Shown here: piece by piece, positions 11,156 to 22,601 of the stretch
Position numbering within the stretch: the stretch's first letter is position 1
Layout: each line of letters opens with the position of its first letter
NCBI GenBank assembly: GCA_003254885.1
Contig: QANT01001888.1
Location: forward strand, 1-44,630
DNA length: 44,630 bases
Source: Purshia tridentata
Lineage: Eukaryota > Streptophyta > Magnoliopsida > Rosales > Rosaceae
Direction of reading: 5' to 3'
Position numbers and translations under genes: made by a program
The notes under the pieces: model-generated
The model's database searches: none
What the model was told of the DNA's origin: nothing
What the model saw: only the letters and a program-made list of their open reading frames with translations

Positions 11156-14100
11156 ATGGGGAACCGAAGGTTCGCGCAGGTCTCGACGAGTGACGAAGAA
11201 GACGACGACTTCGCACCGCAAAATCAACAGTCGTCGGAGGAGAATTTGAAGAGGAAGAGGATGAAGCTTCCAGAAGAAGGAGAGGAGGAAGAGAAAGACA
11301 AGCATAAGAGTAAGAAAAAGAAGAAGGGAGAGAAAGAGGATACAGCTGGAACGGCGTCGCAGAGCGAAGAGGACGAGGATGAAGAGCCACAGCAAGAGGA
11401 CGCGAAGCCGGTTGGCGAGCTCGTTAGGCTTTCCGGGAAGGGGAGGAATCGGAGGAAGCATTACGAGGCGTTTGAGTTTGACGGAAACCAATACGACCTG
11501 GTCAGTTTGCGTTTACCATTGTGTTGCTTGTCGCTTTGACTGGGTTTTGTTTATTGGTTGGGTTTTAGGGTTCTGATTTGTGGATTTCGTGGTGGTTATT
11601 GCATGTATTGTTCAATTCTTTTAGGGGATTTCATGTATTGTGTGATTTAGGGTTTTGTTTTTTGGTTGCTGAGAAATGTGGGGAAGGAAAGTATTAGAGA
11701 TTGTGAATTTCAATTATTTTGTTGCTTTTTGTATTATGGGAGTTTCAGTTTTTGGTTTTGTTCTTGCTTGGTGGAAAATCTTTTAGTTTGCTTCACAGAG
11801 AGAAACATTTACTCTTCATTGTCGAAAGTAGTGTTGTTTAAATTGGCATTGTGGTCTCTTTATTTTTGAAATTTCTCGCAGCTCAAAAAGCTGAAATGTT
11901 AGTTGCAATTCAAGAAACTAGAATGTGATTTGTTATTGATTTCTATATACAACCTCCCCAGGAATTTATGGTCTATTTTCCAAAGATGAGATGGTTAAGT
12001 TTTGTATGCATAAAAACTCGTTCTCATTGACTTTTTGTAACGAGGCAATAGAAATTCATTTCATGATAGCTTACCCTTAATTTTTTTAATGTTTTGGTGC
12101 TGAATTTCTCAACTTTAATTACTCTGCAGGAGGATCCGGTCCTTCTAACTCCCGAGGATAAAAAACAGAAGCCCTATGTGGCAATTATTAAGGTACTTGT
12201 TTTATGAATCCATGTTTTGAGTTTTGTAGAGTGCATGAATATTTATTGTCATTTTGCCTTGGACACTGTTCAATTTGTTTGCATTTGATTATTTGAGGCT
12301 TAGTTTCTAAATATGATTAGACATACATTAGAGTAGAAGTATGGTGGTACGATTGACCAATTTTGTCATCTTAAATAAAGACATACATTAGTATAGGCCA
12401 TAAAATCTACTGTCCAGAGGTGAAGTTCAGATTTTGCATGAGTTGTTGAGAATTGTGAAATATTGATAATATTTTGTTGAAAAGGAAGCAATGGATAAGG
12501 ATGCAAGAAAAAGTGGGCTATTAAATATCATTTATCTGGAGGTCATTTGTGAGTGAGAGAGCAGCCCCGCTGCACTCCTAAGAGAAGCTGATTTTAGTTC
12601 ATATTGAGAAAATAATGATTTCATTAGCAGATATGCTTTCTTGTAGTCAAAGGACATGTATAGATATAATGAAGATATATGTGTCATATATATATATATA
12701 TATAATGCAGAGTGGACCCCACAAGGAATCCCTTAAATTAGGTTCTTTAAGGAATCCCTCAATGGAAGCTCCGTCTCTATATTACTATGTATATATATAG
12801 ATAAATTAATTGTTTAGGTTAGGGGTGGGCATGAAGCCGATTAGCCTGACAACCGACCGCCGATGACATGACAAACCACCGCCCATCACCAGCCACCAGC
12901 CACCAATGCCCCCAACCCAATCAATAATGGGCCAGTTTAGGTCCGGAACTTCCACCGACTGTCGGCAACTGACCCACCCACCATCTTCTCCCCCATCCCA
13001 TCTCATATCTTCAGTCTTCTTCCAATGGCATACCATCTCTTTCCTTACTTCCCGGGGCAGTTCATCACTTCCTCTTCTTTATCTCCTCTCCTTAATTTCT
13101 CTCCTCTTATGTCTTCTTCTTCCTCCTCTCATCTTCAGTCTTCTTCCTCTCTTCTCTACCGCCTGTCGCCAAGATCGTCGTTGTCGGCCTCAAACTGACC
13201 TGCCCAGCCCAAGCCACCAACCCGAAGCTGCTTTACCCAAGCCGCCCTGTTTAGCTTTTGGATAATTTGGGTTAGAAATCTCCCCACCTGACGATTTGGC
13301 TCAGCTGACAGGGAGGGCCTCAACCCGCCCAAGCCGACCGGCACCTAGGGCTAGTTTAGGTAAGCAACAAAATTGATTAAGAGAATATGAGTCCATAGCC
13401 TCATGAAATTTGAGGAATTGTTTCTGTGTTGTTATAGTCTTTTGGTGAAGTTTATATTTCATGTATTGTTCTTCATTTCTTTCCCTGTGATTCACATTAT
13501 CTTCACCTTTGACTATTTTAATAGACACCCTTTGCTTGAATATCTGCCCAAAAATTCTTGGCATGTTGATTTGTGTCAAATACCTCTTGCCGTTGCTGTG
13601 GGATTTTAGCCAATTTTTCCAATAGTATCCAAGCATGTTTTTATGTTATGGGCATCTAGATGCTTTCCAATGTTTTCACTTAATTCTCTTTCATTTTCCT
13701 TCATATTTATAATGGCCTTAACTTTAATTTTCTGTCTGTTGGAACTGGGAATTAATTAGGATATTAGTCAGACTAAAGATGGGAGCATGATGGTGTTAGG
13801 GCAGTGGTTTTATCGTCCTGAAGAGGCAGAGAAAAAAGGTGGCGGAAACTGGCAGTCACGTGACACAAGGGAGCTGTTCTATAGTTTCCATCGCGATGAG
13901 ATTCCAGCCGAATCTGTAATGCATAGATGTGTGGTACATTTTGTTCCTTTAAACAAGCAGCTGCCAATTCGTAAACAACATCCTGGCTTCATTGTGCAAA
14001 AGGTGTATGACACCCAGGGGAAAAAACTTTGGAAGCTGACAGATAGAGACTATGAAGAAGATAAGCAGCATGAAATTGACTTACTAGTTCAGAAAACTCA

Positions 14101-17100
14101 GCGAAGATTGGGAGATCTTCCTGATATTGAGACTGAAGATACCACTGCTAATCAGGATGAACAATTGAAGACTAAAAGAACTTTGATTAAAAAAAATATA
14201 CCACCCATTGATGTTTCTTGGGCTGAAGAAGCAACAACTAGGCCTGGTCAAAATCAAAAGGTTGAAACACCTGGAAGCTATCTGGATAATGCCTCAGAAT
14301 ACCATTGCATTTTAACCAAGTTTATGGCACTAACTGGAGACACACATCGTGACAAATGGTTGGAGAAACTTCTTTCAAAGATTGAGTGCACATGCAATTC
14401 TTCTGACAGCATGAATGGAGATGACAAAAGAAAAGCTGGTTCTGATGCCATTGACCATGAAAGTAACCCTAAGTCCCCAGAAGTTGCAAATGGATCTCAG
14501 GGTAGGATTCTCAAGGTATGTATTGAAAAATAAATTTTCCTGATTTTCTTTAGGGTTCTAATGAATGGGTTGCAAATGGGGTGCATTGGAAATCAGGAGT
14601 GGAGGATCAGGGAGATGCTATGACTTTAATGTAACCTTTGCTGTTTTGTACAGAGTGGCAAGTCTTTTATCTGGCCAGATGATGCTGTTCGTGCAGCTAC
14701 TTCTCTGGAGAAGGCCTCACATGATTCTCTCTCCTCAGACTTCCAGAAGTATAACCAAAAGTTGCGGTCACTGTTGTTTAATCTCCAGGTTAGAAGGCTC
14801 TGTGTGCTTATGCTAATGCATATGCATGCATATATAGGCATATTCTAGAAGTAGACTTACCAACTATGTAATAAAGAACAATGTATTTGGTTTGATTGAG
14901 GTCCACTAGATTTCATGTCTGCATACTATTTGCTGCTGAAGTCAATTTTGAGGGTGTTACTTGTTAGTGTCTTTAATTGTCTTTTTTTGTTCTTATATTT
15001 CTTCTGTTCTTGGCAGAAAGATTCTGTGCTTGCCTGCCGACTGTTAAAAGGAGAGTTGGAACCTTCAACAATAGTGAACATGTCACCTGAAGAGTTAAAG
15101 GTATGGTCGTTATCCTAGCTTGGTTTATGGGTGGTTCAGTTTTGAGATGATTCTCAATGAAAATTAATCCTAATGCGACATTGATCAGATTTTAGCTGGA
15201 TTTTGTCACACTGGGAATATTTGTAGCAGCTATGCTGGTTACTTCATTCCTTTTAGTTTAACTTAGTGATAGCTAATTCAAGAGATTGGTCTCAAGTTGA
15301 CATTGTTAGGTGTTAGGATCACTGATGTATTGTTACCATATATCTCTTATAATTTGTTACATACCAGTTATGCTACCTTAGTTTGCTACCAAACTGTCCA
15401 AGTAAACCGGCAGAAGAACTATTTCTGTTTTTCTATTGGTCATATTTTATGCAAGCCTCTGGGTTGATTATGTGGGCTGCCAAGCAAGTTTTCTTCTTTT
15501 TGTTTTTCAATCAGAATTCAAATCTTTTGTGCCTTGGCAAATATGACAGTGCGCAGCTTCTGTTGTAAACATGAGAGATTTTAGGATACATTTATTGTTT
15601 AGCCAACATGATTTTAAACGTACTTTCGTATTTTTTATTGAAATTTTGGAAGTTTATCTTTTTTCCCACTTTCCTCCTTTTTCATATGGAGTAGACACAT
15701 TTGTCTTATAGTTCTGGATGTGGTCTCTTTTTTTCTTATATCCTTGTAAGTTCTCTAGGAGAATAATTTGGCAAGGGTGTTCAAATGGTGGGGGGAGCAT
15801 TTATTGAGGATGGTGAAAGACCATGGACGGATTCAATATATGGATCTCTGGGTTAAAGTGGGTTACTGTATGACAATGCCAAAGAACATTATACAATGAG
15901 TAGGATCGGGTCAAACTAGTCTCAAATGCAGATAGCCATAGAGCAACTGTTGGTACTTTCTGTTTTGGGTACATTTAGCTTTTAGGCTTAAGTACTTTTA
16001 GCTTTTAGGTTCTGCATGTTAATTTGTCTGTGCATGAGATAAAGGAACTCCAATATCCTTTTGTGAGAGCAGAAACTAGAATGCCTATTTAAAATTTTGT
16101 CCTTAATATTTAAAGAGGTTTATTTTTGTCATGAGTGCTGCAATTTTAATGGATTAGAGACAATTGCATGAGACAGTTTGTTCATGTGCAATAAAGACCC
16201 CCTTATTCAAGATTGTGATAGTTTAAATGCTGATGAAAGATGTAATGGATATATGACCTTAAAAGCATGGAATGGTGCAGAAGTTAATGTAAACTGTTTC
16301 ATTTTGATTAAGGCGGGGTGAGTTGAGTTGTTCCATTTTTGTTTTGAATGTTCATAAGATATACAAGAGTTGGATCAGTTGAATGTTTATATGTTGAGTG
16401 TTTCTTGGTTTTAGTTAGATTGCTGGACTAATTGAAGGGAAAACATAATTTTTTAGTTGGGGGATGTAGGGGCAAGATTACTTTAGCCAATTCTTTGGGT
16501 ATTTATCCCTTGGCTGGGAGCCTGTGACTCTGTTTGTTTGTTCACTTTATCACTCAAGTTTTATGAAGGTTTTCAATTATGCATGAATAAAATAAATGCT
16601 TTTGTGTTTTGCTTTGCCCTGGATTGAATATGGTCTCTTGACATGATTAATTTTGTGTTTCAAAGTATCATATGCAGACTAGTCAATGTTGCAATTGGCA
16701 ACACTTGGTGTATGCAAAAGTGATAATACTATCATTGCCCTTGTTTTTATGGTTTACATAAATATGACCTTTAAACAAACTTCAGGATGGTTTAACGGCT
16801 GAGGAGAGATCAAAGCAGGAGCCTGATGACTCGGAGCACATGCAGGTCACTTCATTTTTACTTCAAGTTGGTTTTGAGTACCTTGCACTTTGCTGTGCAT
16901 AAAGTTTGTGCACATTGTTGACTTCTTGCTTGCGAAACAGATGACTGATGCTCGTTGCTCAAGATGCTCGGAGTTCAAAGTGGGAGTTAGGGACATCATT
17001 CAAGCAGGACATGGTGCTCGTTATCAGGTTCATGCATTTATAAATTTGTGCATTCATTTTCCTGGAAAATTCTGCTTTTTCAATATGTCGAAATTTTCTG

Positions 17101-18024
17101 GCTAAAATAATTTTCTATTTATCACTTATTTATTTTATTTTTAATAGAGCTTAATATAATAAGACGCCCAACGGTGTCTAAAGGCAAGTGGCAATTACTC
17201 TTGCCACTACATATTGCTTTATAAATTGGGATTGATACAGTTGTGTGAAACACTTCATAATGGCTAATGTTTGCGGACTAGGACTCGTGTCCAGCACCCA
17301 GCTGTGACCAGAAAGCACAAAAAGAAAAAAGGGAAACAAAATATTTCTGATGCCATATCAGTGCTGAGTTGAGTAATCTGAAAGTCATGCAAAGTGTCTA
17401 TAATATAAGCATCAACTATGAGCGGTATTGTAGCCCCTAAGTAATTCTTTCCTATGGCAACTGAAAACATTTTTCCCGGTTTAAATTATATATATGTGAA
17501 TGCTACTAGTATATCAAAACTTATGATCAGTAGTTACACATTGTGATAATTACATTTGTTGTTTTGTTTCGTTTCTATTATTGCCTCACATCATTGGTAA
17601 TTTGGACAAGGCGTCTAGCTTTGCAGGCTGCTATCTAAGTTGAGATTGCCTGTGAAGAATAATCCTTTTTTAGTCCTGTAACTTTTTGATATTCTAACTG
17701 TGCTCTCTAAATTCTTACTCTCTCATTTATCAATTTCAGCTGGAGTGCACTGCCTGTGGTAATATGTGGTATGCCGCTCGTGATGCAGTTTCCATGCTGA
17801 CTGATGCACCAAGTTCTAACAAGAACGTAGGCACAGCTCCATTGGCGACTGCAAAATTTGAAGATGTGGAGAAGAAGCTGGTCAGTCCCCGTGAAGCTGA
17901 CAAGGCAGCCAATGATACTTTAAGAAAGAAAACTGAAGCATACATACCAGTCTTGGATGCTCAAAGATCATTTAATAAGGCTAAAAAGGAAGAAAACTCT
18001 GAATTGACAAAGAATGCTGAGTAG
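11156..18024 (+). CDS. AIPP3: BAH and TFIIS-like domain chromatin reader, AIPP3/BDT1-like
   Basis: Eight coding exons give 604 aa: 11156-11500, 12130-12192, 13760-14515, 14654-14788, 15017-15100, 16786-16845, 16941-17027, 17740-18024. All junctions are GT-AG and all introns fall between codons. Residues 1-105 are acidic/Lys-rich and disordered (KHKSKKKKKGEKE). The BAH domain spans about 108-235 (DPVLLTPEDKKQKPYVAIIK, GQWFYRPEEAEK, ELFYSFHRDEIPAESVMHRC). A TFIIS central-type helical region lies at about 300-470, with SFIWPDDAVRAATSLEKAS and NMSPEELK. A C-terminal zinc knuckle uses C487, C490, C513 and C516. This architecture matches Arabidopsis AIPP3/BDT1 (At4g11560), which reads H3K27me3 and acts with PHD proteins and the CPL2 phosphatase in transcriptional repression. 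That function is transferred by family, not shown here. Intron 2 carries a hAT-like insertion. Confidence 0.87.
12688..12704. repeat. (AT)n microsatellite in AIPP3 intron 2
   Basis: A short uninterrupted TA run sits in intron 2, about 115 bp before the hAT-like element. Confidence 0.7.
12812..13361. mobile_element. Non-autonomous hAT-like element in AIPP3 intron 2
   Basis: The element is 12820-13353 (534 bp), flanked by a perfect 8-bp direct repeat GTTTAGGT at 12812-12819 and 13354-13361, the target-site length made by hAT transposases. The left end is TAGGGGTGGGCATG, a common hAT-type terminus. The right end GGCACCTAGGGCTA complements to TAGCCCTAGGTGCC and so is an eroded partner. The inside is C-rich and pyrimidine-rich, unlike the AT-rich intron around it, and encodes no transposase. 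It lies more than 600 bp from the upstream exon and about 400 bp from the downstream exon, so splicing need not be disturbed. Confidence 0.65.
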
Positions 18025-21000
18025 AAATGTGGTTGCCTTTATAGTTTTCGGTTTAGATATTTAGGTGTATTATGTAGGAACTGATCCCTTGTAGACTTGT
18101 ACAGTAGTATGAATACTCAATAATACTTATGTTAAGGTTATTTCCTGGAGCTCCCGTGAATCTGTATACGATGTTGATGTTCCAAGATAAGATCCCAGAA
18201 TATGTATAGCCGGTTTAGGAGCAGATTCCCTGTGCTTCACAATTACACATGCCGATCATTCGGCAATGCGTGGAGTCTGGAGTCTGACATCTGTTCATGA
18301 TTCAAATCATTTATATAGGATATTCTTTTGTCGGATTTAAACCACTAATTAGATGAATTCTTATTTAAATGTGTGGTGTTAAATTGATAATTTGATAATA
18401 CAAGATGTCAGATATTTAACGAGAGAAGATTATCATACGTATGAGAATTGAGATATTGAGATACCATCAAATCGAGACAAGTAGTTGAAATGCCTTTTAG
18501 TTTTACCTATTTTCTTTGTTAATGGTTCCATAATTTTAATGAAGTTTTCGGCTTTGTAAGTTCCTTGGTTGCTTTTCTCAAAAAAAGAAAAGGGTTCACT
18601 TCTATGTGTTGGTTATGTAATTTATGTCTACATCTGGGGTTGCAAAACACATTTCATATAATTGGTGTTTGTTTTTGCAGCTGCCATAAATACAAGTACT
18701 TGTTGTTTGGTTAGTAAAGCTCAAAATAAAAACTATGGAGTTAAGAGAAGAAATATTCGTATCTGACAGAGATGGTATATGATTATTGAGATTTGGGGTG
18801 GTAGATTATGATCTGAATTTTAGTTGAGGTGGGTGGAATTCTGATGCCTATTAGATTTTCGGTAGGTACTTAAAACGTAGAACATTCGATGACTCTTACT
18901 CTTTTGTAGCAGAGTTGTAGTTGAAATTGTTATGAAGTGTTTGAAGGCCCTGCTAAGTGTTAACCAAGAATGCACCCACCTCCTTATCAAAATCTTGGCC
19001 AACCTTGCATTGCAAGTACAATGTTAGCGTCGTTTTAATTGTTATTTCCTTTATTAGAATAAAAATCCCCACGTGTGCAGTGCACTGTGGACCTTCTGAT
19101 ATTTCAGAACTGAGCTTTCGAAAGTGGCCTTCAAGGGGCATGAATGCATGGCCCTAGATGTGTTAATTGGTTAATTATGTCATTCTTCAACTCTCAGTTC
19201 CAGATCATCAATAATAGTTGGGTCTCATTGCTCAGAAACTATTCATCTTTACATTATGATATGCTCTTGTTTTTAATGCAACAAACTTGAGATCTCAAAA
19301 ATTACAATTTGACCACTTTCTTAGTCGATAAAAATGTTAAAGTTGACACAAAGGAATGCCAATTATAATTTTGGAATAATTTGATTGAGCCATATCAACG
19401 TTAAAACGCTTAATTCGTGAGGACTTAAATCAAGTATTATTTTATACTTATTAACAATACAAATATCAAGAATGTTGGAGTCATCAAATTAACTTGATAT
19501 TAATGTGTCTAAATACATGGTTGTATGCAATAAATATAGTATAGCTTATTACAAAATTGACGCATTCAATGATATTAATCACGGACAGTAAAAATAGATG
19601 GGTGACATATAAATCCTTCCTAGTAATACAAATTTACAATAACAATTTCACCTTCACTCTAGTCTCTACATAAGTAGCAAGAAGTACCCTAAAATAGAAA
19701 AATAGAAAAAGAAAAAAAAGGGTTACGTGAGTCCAAGATTCTGTGGGGGTGATGTGACCGACCGCTTCAGATTTGCTTCCTCCCGCCTAAACCAATTACA
19801 TATTCAAAATAGAAAAAGAAAAAAAGAAAAAAAAGAAAAAAAAGGGTTACGTGAGTCCAAGATTCTGTGGGGGTGATGTGACCGACCGCTTCAGTTTTGC
19901 TTCCTCCCGCCTAAACCAATTACATATTCACATGCACGCACATTTACCATTTTCTCCTTTCCCTTTGGGATCCATGCAATTTTTGCCATTTCAATGGTTA
20001 ATGTACCGCACTCAAATCATACATACACATACTTCTGAATTTCAGCACAAACCAAATTTTAGGGAACACACACCATACCGGCATACATTTACCACATTTA
20101 CCTTTTTTTTTTTGGTTTTTACCACCTTAAATATATATAATAGTTTCATGAAAATTTTTCTAGTGAAATTAAAGTAAGTGAAAAAGGAAAAAACAATACT
20201 TAAGTGTCACTTCAAAGAAAAAAAGTGCAACTTGTTGATACTATGAATTAATGTCTTTTGAATTGAATGACGAGTTATACAAACACAAAGTAAATTATGA
20301 ACTAGAATGCTAGGCTACCAAACATTCACCAACTGTCACATCAAATTAGGTAAATTATGAAACACATAAGAATTTACAAGGGTTTGCCAATTGAATTGCT
20401 CTTTAAATAATATGGATGACTAGTCTTTCATGCCAACTTTCACAGCTTTCCTATCTTTAGAACTACTCTTAAATCTCATGGGGCAGATGCTCTACTTTTT
20501 CTCTTCAAATCTAATTCATTCAAAGATTAGTTAAACAAATCCAGCAAATGAGTTTTAGTGTTGTACACTTATACTAATGGTTGAGAAGATGGCCTTTGCA
20601 CATACTAGAGAGGGGCATTCTAGTCAACAAGCATGTTCCCATCTTGAAAGTTTGAGGAGTTTAAAGTAATTTCACATGGGCAAGATCTGTATTTCATTAC
20701 ATTAATATAATGATTTAATAATTAATTATTAGGAAACCACCAGATTAATTGTGGGATTCCAGTCCTTGATATTTGCAGTTTCCCAAAACTTAAGATAATA
20801 ATTTGTGGCAGTGATAAAGGACACCAACCTTATTATAATTACTGTACCTGCCCCCTACTAATCAATGCCAAATTCTAAAACTACCCCTCAAGAAAAACAA
20901 TACCAATGATCCAACATGGGTATTTTTGTCTTTTTCAATATGGGTGCTCTCTCCAAGGCTGCAAAATCACTGGTCTGAGTGTACATATAAGTTATAACCC

Positions 21001-21150
21001 ACAAAAGAAAAAAAATGTTAAAAATAAAAAGAAGCACACAAAACAAAACATAAACAGCATATGATGACTTGAAGGGCATGGCTTTTGAGTAGAGACATGA
21101 ACAGATGCTCGGCAGCTCTTTGTCTCTCAATGCAACTCTTCTTCCCTCTT
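18025..21150. other. Intergenic spacer upstream of the DUF3527 gene
   Basis: This is AT-rich spacer. It contains the AIPP3-like 3' UTR (to about 18150), a G-box core CACGTG near 19069, the 124-bp stress-motif duplication listed separately, and poly-A/T tracts. No coding sequence is supportable; the short open frames at 18820-19157 and 19851-20177 have no family features. Confidence 0.5.
19720..19930 (+). repeat. Direct repeat carrying ABRE and DRE cores
   Basis: An 87-bp unit starting GGGTTACGTGAGTCCAAGAT occurs at 19720 and 19844 (period 124 bp), with one substitution noticed (CAGATTTG versus CAGTTTTG). The copies are separated by AAAAAG-rich sequence. Each copy contains ACGTG (ABRE core) and ACCGAC (DRE/CRT core). 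The near-identity implies a recent duplication. It lies about 1.3 kb before the probable leader of the DUF3527 gene, so a promoter role is possible but unproven. Confidence 0.85.
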
Positions 21151-21542
21151 GTGTGAGTGAGAGGGTTTAGTGAGCAATCTCACTCACTCTTTCTTTCTGT
21201 CTCTCTCTATCATCTCAGGCATGCTTTCTCTCTCTTACATTGTCTCACCTCATCATCCTCTTTTTCTCTCTCTAGAGCTCACTTTTTGTGCCTATCATGC
21301 TTTACTGCTCTTGGCCTGATTGTTTTCTTTTTGCCCTTTAGCCCTGTACTTTTTTTGACACTTGGGGTATTTTTTGGCGCTCTCTGGGTCACAGTCTTAC
21401 TGTTCCTTTGCCACTGAGTCTTGGGTTTTCTCTTAAAGATTTGGCGAGGCTTTCAGTCCAAGAGATTGAAGAATATGATTTTATCTGCTGGTATATTGTT
21501 GGTTTTTGCTTTGGCTTCACTTATCTGAGATCTGGTGGTGGG
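21150..21542 (+). promoter_or_regulatory. Probable CT-rich 5' UTR exon of the DUF3527 gene
   Basis: The stretch is rich in CTCTCT and TTTCTC blocks, typical of plant leaders. It ends at a strong donor GGTGGG|GTAAGG (21542/21543), which can pair with the acceptor TTCTTGCAG at 22585, 16 bases before the ATG at 22602. That would make a leader intron of about 1.04 kb. The transcription start is not fixed. An open frame of 86 codons at 21157-21417 lies in this leader; it is hydrophobic low-complexity sequence and I do not treat it as a gene. Confidence 0.5.
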
Positions 21543-21637
21543 GTAAGGCCATTTCCACAAGCACCTTTTTTTTTTTTTTAGTTGAGTTGGCTTCGAATGC
21601 AAGTGAAAATACAGCATTTTTTTTTTGCGAGAATGTG

Positions 21638-21890
21638 TTGCTTTTAGCTGTATTACTTTACTCATTTTGGGGGCTTCCTGTGTGCTTTAAGTTTAGGGGT
21701 TTTCATTTGTATAGAGATCAAGGTTTGGGTGTTTTGAGGCTGATTGCTTTTAGCTGTATTACTTTACTCATTTTGGGGACTTTTAGAGTCAATAGGGCTT
21801 CCTGTGTGCTTTAAGGTTAGGGGTTTTCATTTGTATAGAGATCAAGGTTTGGGTGTATAGAGATCAAGGTTTGGGTGTTTTGAGGCTGAT
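21638..21890 (+). repeat. Tandem duplication in the leader intron of the DUF3527 gene
   Basis: TTGCTTTTAGCTGTATTACT begins at 21638 and again at 21744. The shared block continues through ACTCATTTTGGGG, CTTCCTGTGTGCTTTAAG, TTAGGGGTTTTCATTTG and TATAGAGATCAAGGTTTGGG. In the second copy a 25-bp TATAGAGATCAAGGTTTGGG unit is itself doubled (21833 and 21857). Sequence identity is high, so the event looks fairly recent. Confidence 0.85.
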
Positions 21891-22601
21891 GTGATCTCAA
21901 AGTTTGGAATCATTGATGGGTTGTGTGCCTTTTCAAACAATGGTTTCTGGCAAGGTTAAGATTATTGATCTATCTTGTCAAGAATAGAAGATTTGAGATG
22001 ATTTTGTTTTGAAGTTTTCTCCAATGATGTGAATATGAGCTTATAGGAATGGTAAATTAGGATATCGATAATCACATATAGAAATGCATTGCCATCAGTA
22101 TATCTTTGTACGTCAATTGCTCCTGCTTATTTGAGCTTATAGGAATGGTAAAATCTGGTTTTCTGCTTATTTGAGATTTGTTCTGTTCTTATCAAGAAAT
22201 GCAGAAGAATATGCCTTTTTATTTGTCTGTATCTGAGCATGAAAATACATGAAATTTGACCTTCTCTAGAAGGAGGTGGTTTGGCATATAGTGGTTTGTG
22301 GTTAAATTATTTTCTTTTAATTTTATAAGATGATTGCATTTAGATAATAACTGCCAATTGTTTCAATTTTGCACAGTAAAATTGCAGCTGAATGCTTTTA
22401 CTCGGGTGTATTTAATTAATATATTTGACTGCATTTTTTGGTGAAAGAATTTAGTGTAGGAATTGCATTTCATTTTTAGCAGTAATGTTAAGGTTAATTT
22501 CTGTTTTAACTTAATACATGGCTTGTGCACAGCCATTGCTCCTGCAGGTCTTGATCTCTATCTTGTGTTTCCATATTTCTTGCAGAATTTCAGATCTATC
22601 A

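Noticed and set aside
10739..11491. 250-codon open frame on the minus strand
   Set aside because: It is antisense to exon 1 and the promoter of the AIPP3-like gene. Its Leu-rich and Ser/Pro-rich composition mirrors the Lys/Glu-rich codons of the real exon.
12906..13265. 119-codon plus-strand open frame in AIPP3 intron 2
   Set aside because: It lies wholly inside the hAT-like insertion and is Ser/Leu/Pro low complexity with no transposase motif.
21157..21417. 86-codon open frame before the DUF3527 gene
   Set aside because: It consists of Ser/Leu/Phe low complexity from a CT-rich leader; it is better explained as 5' UTR than as a small membrane protein.
22518..22601. Upstream in-frame ATG giving a hydrophobic N-terminus to the DUF3527 protein
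   Set aside because: A strong acceptor TTCTTGCAG at 22585 lies between it and ATG 22602, so the apparent signal peptide is probably translated intron.
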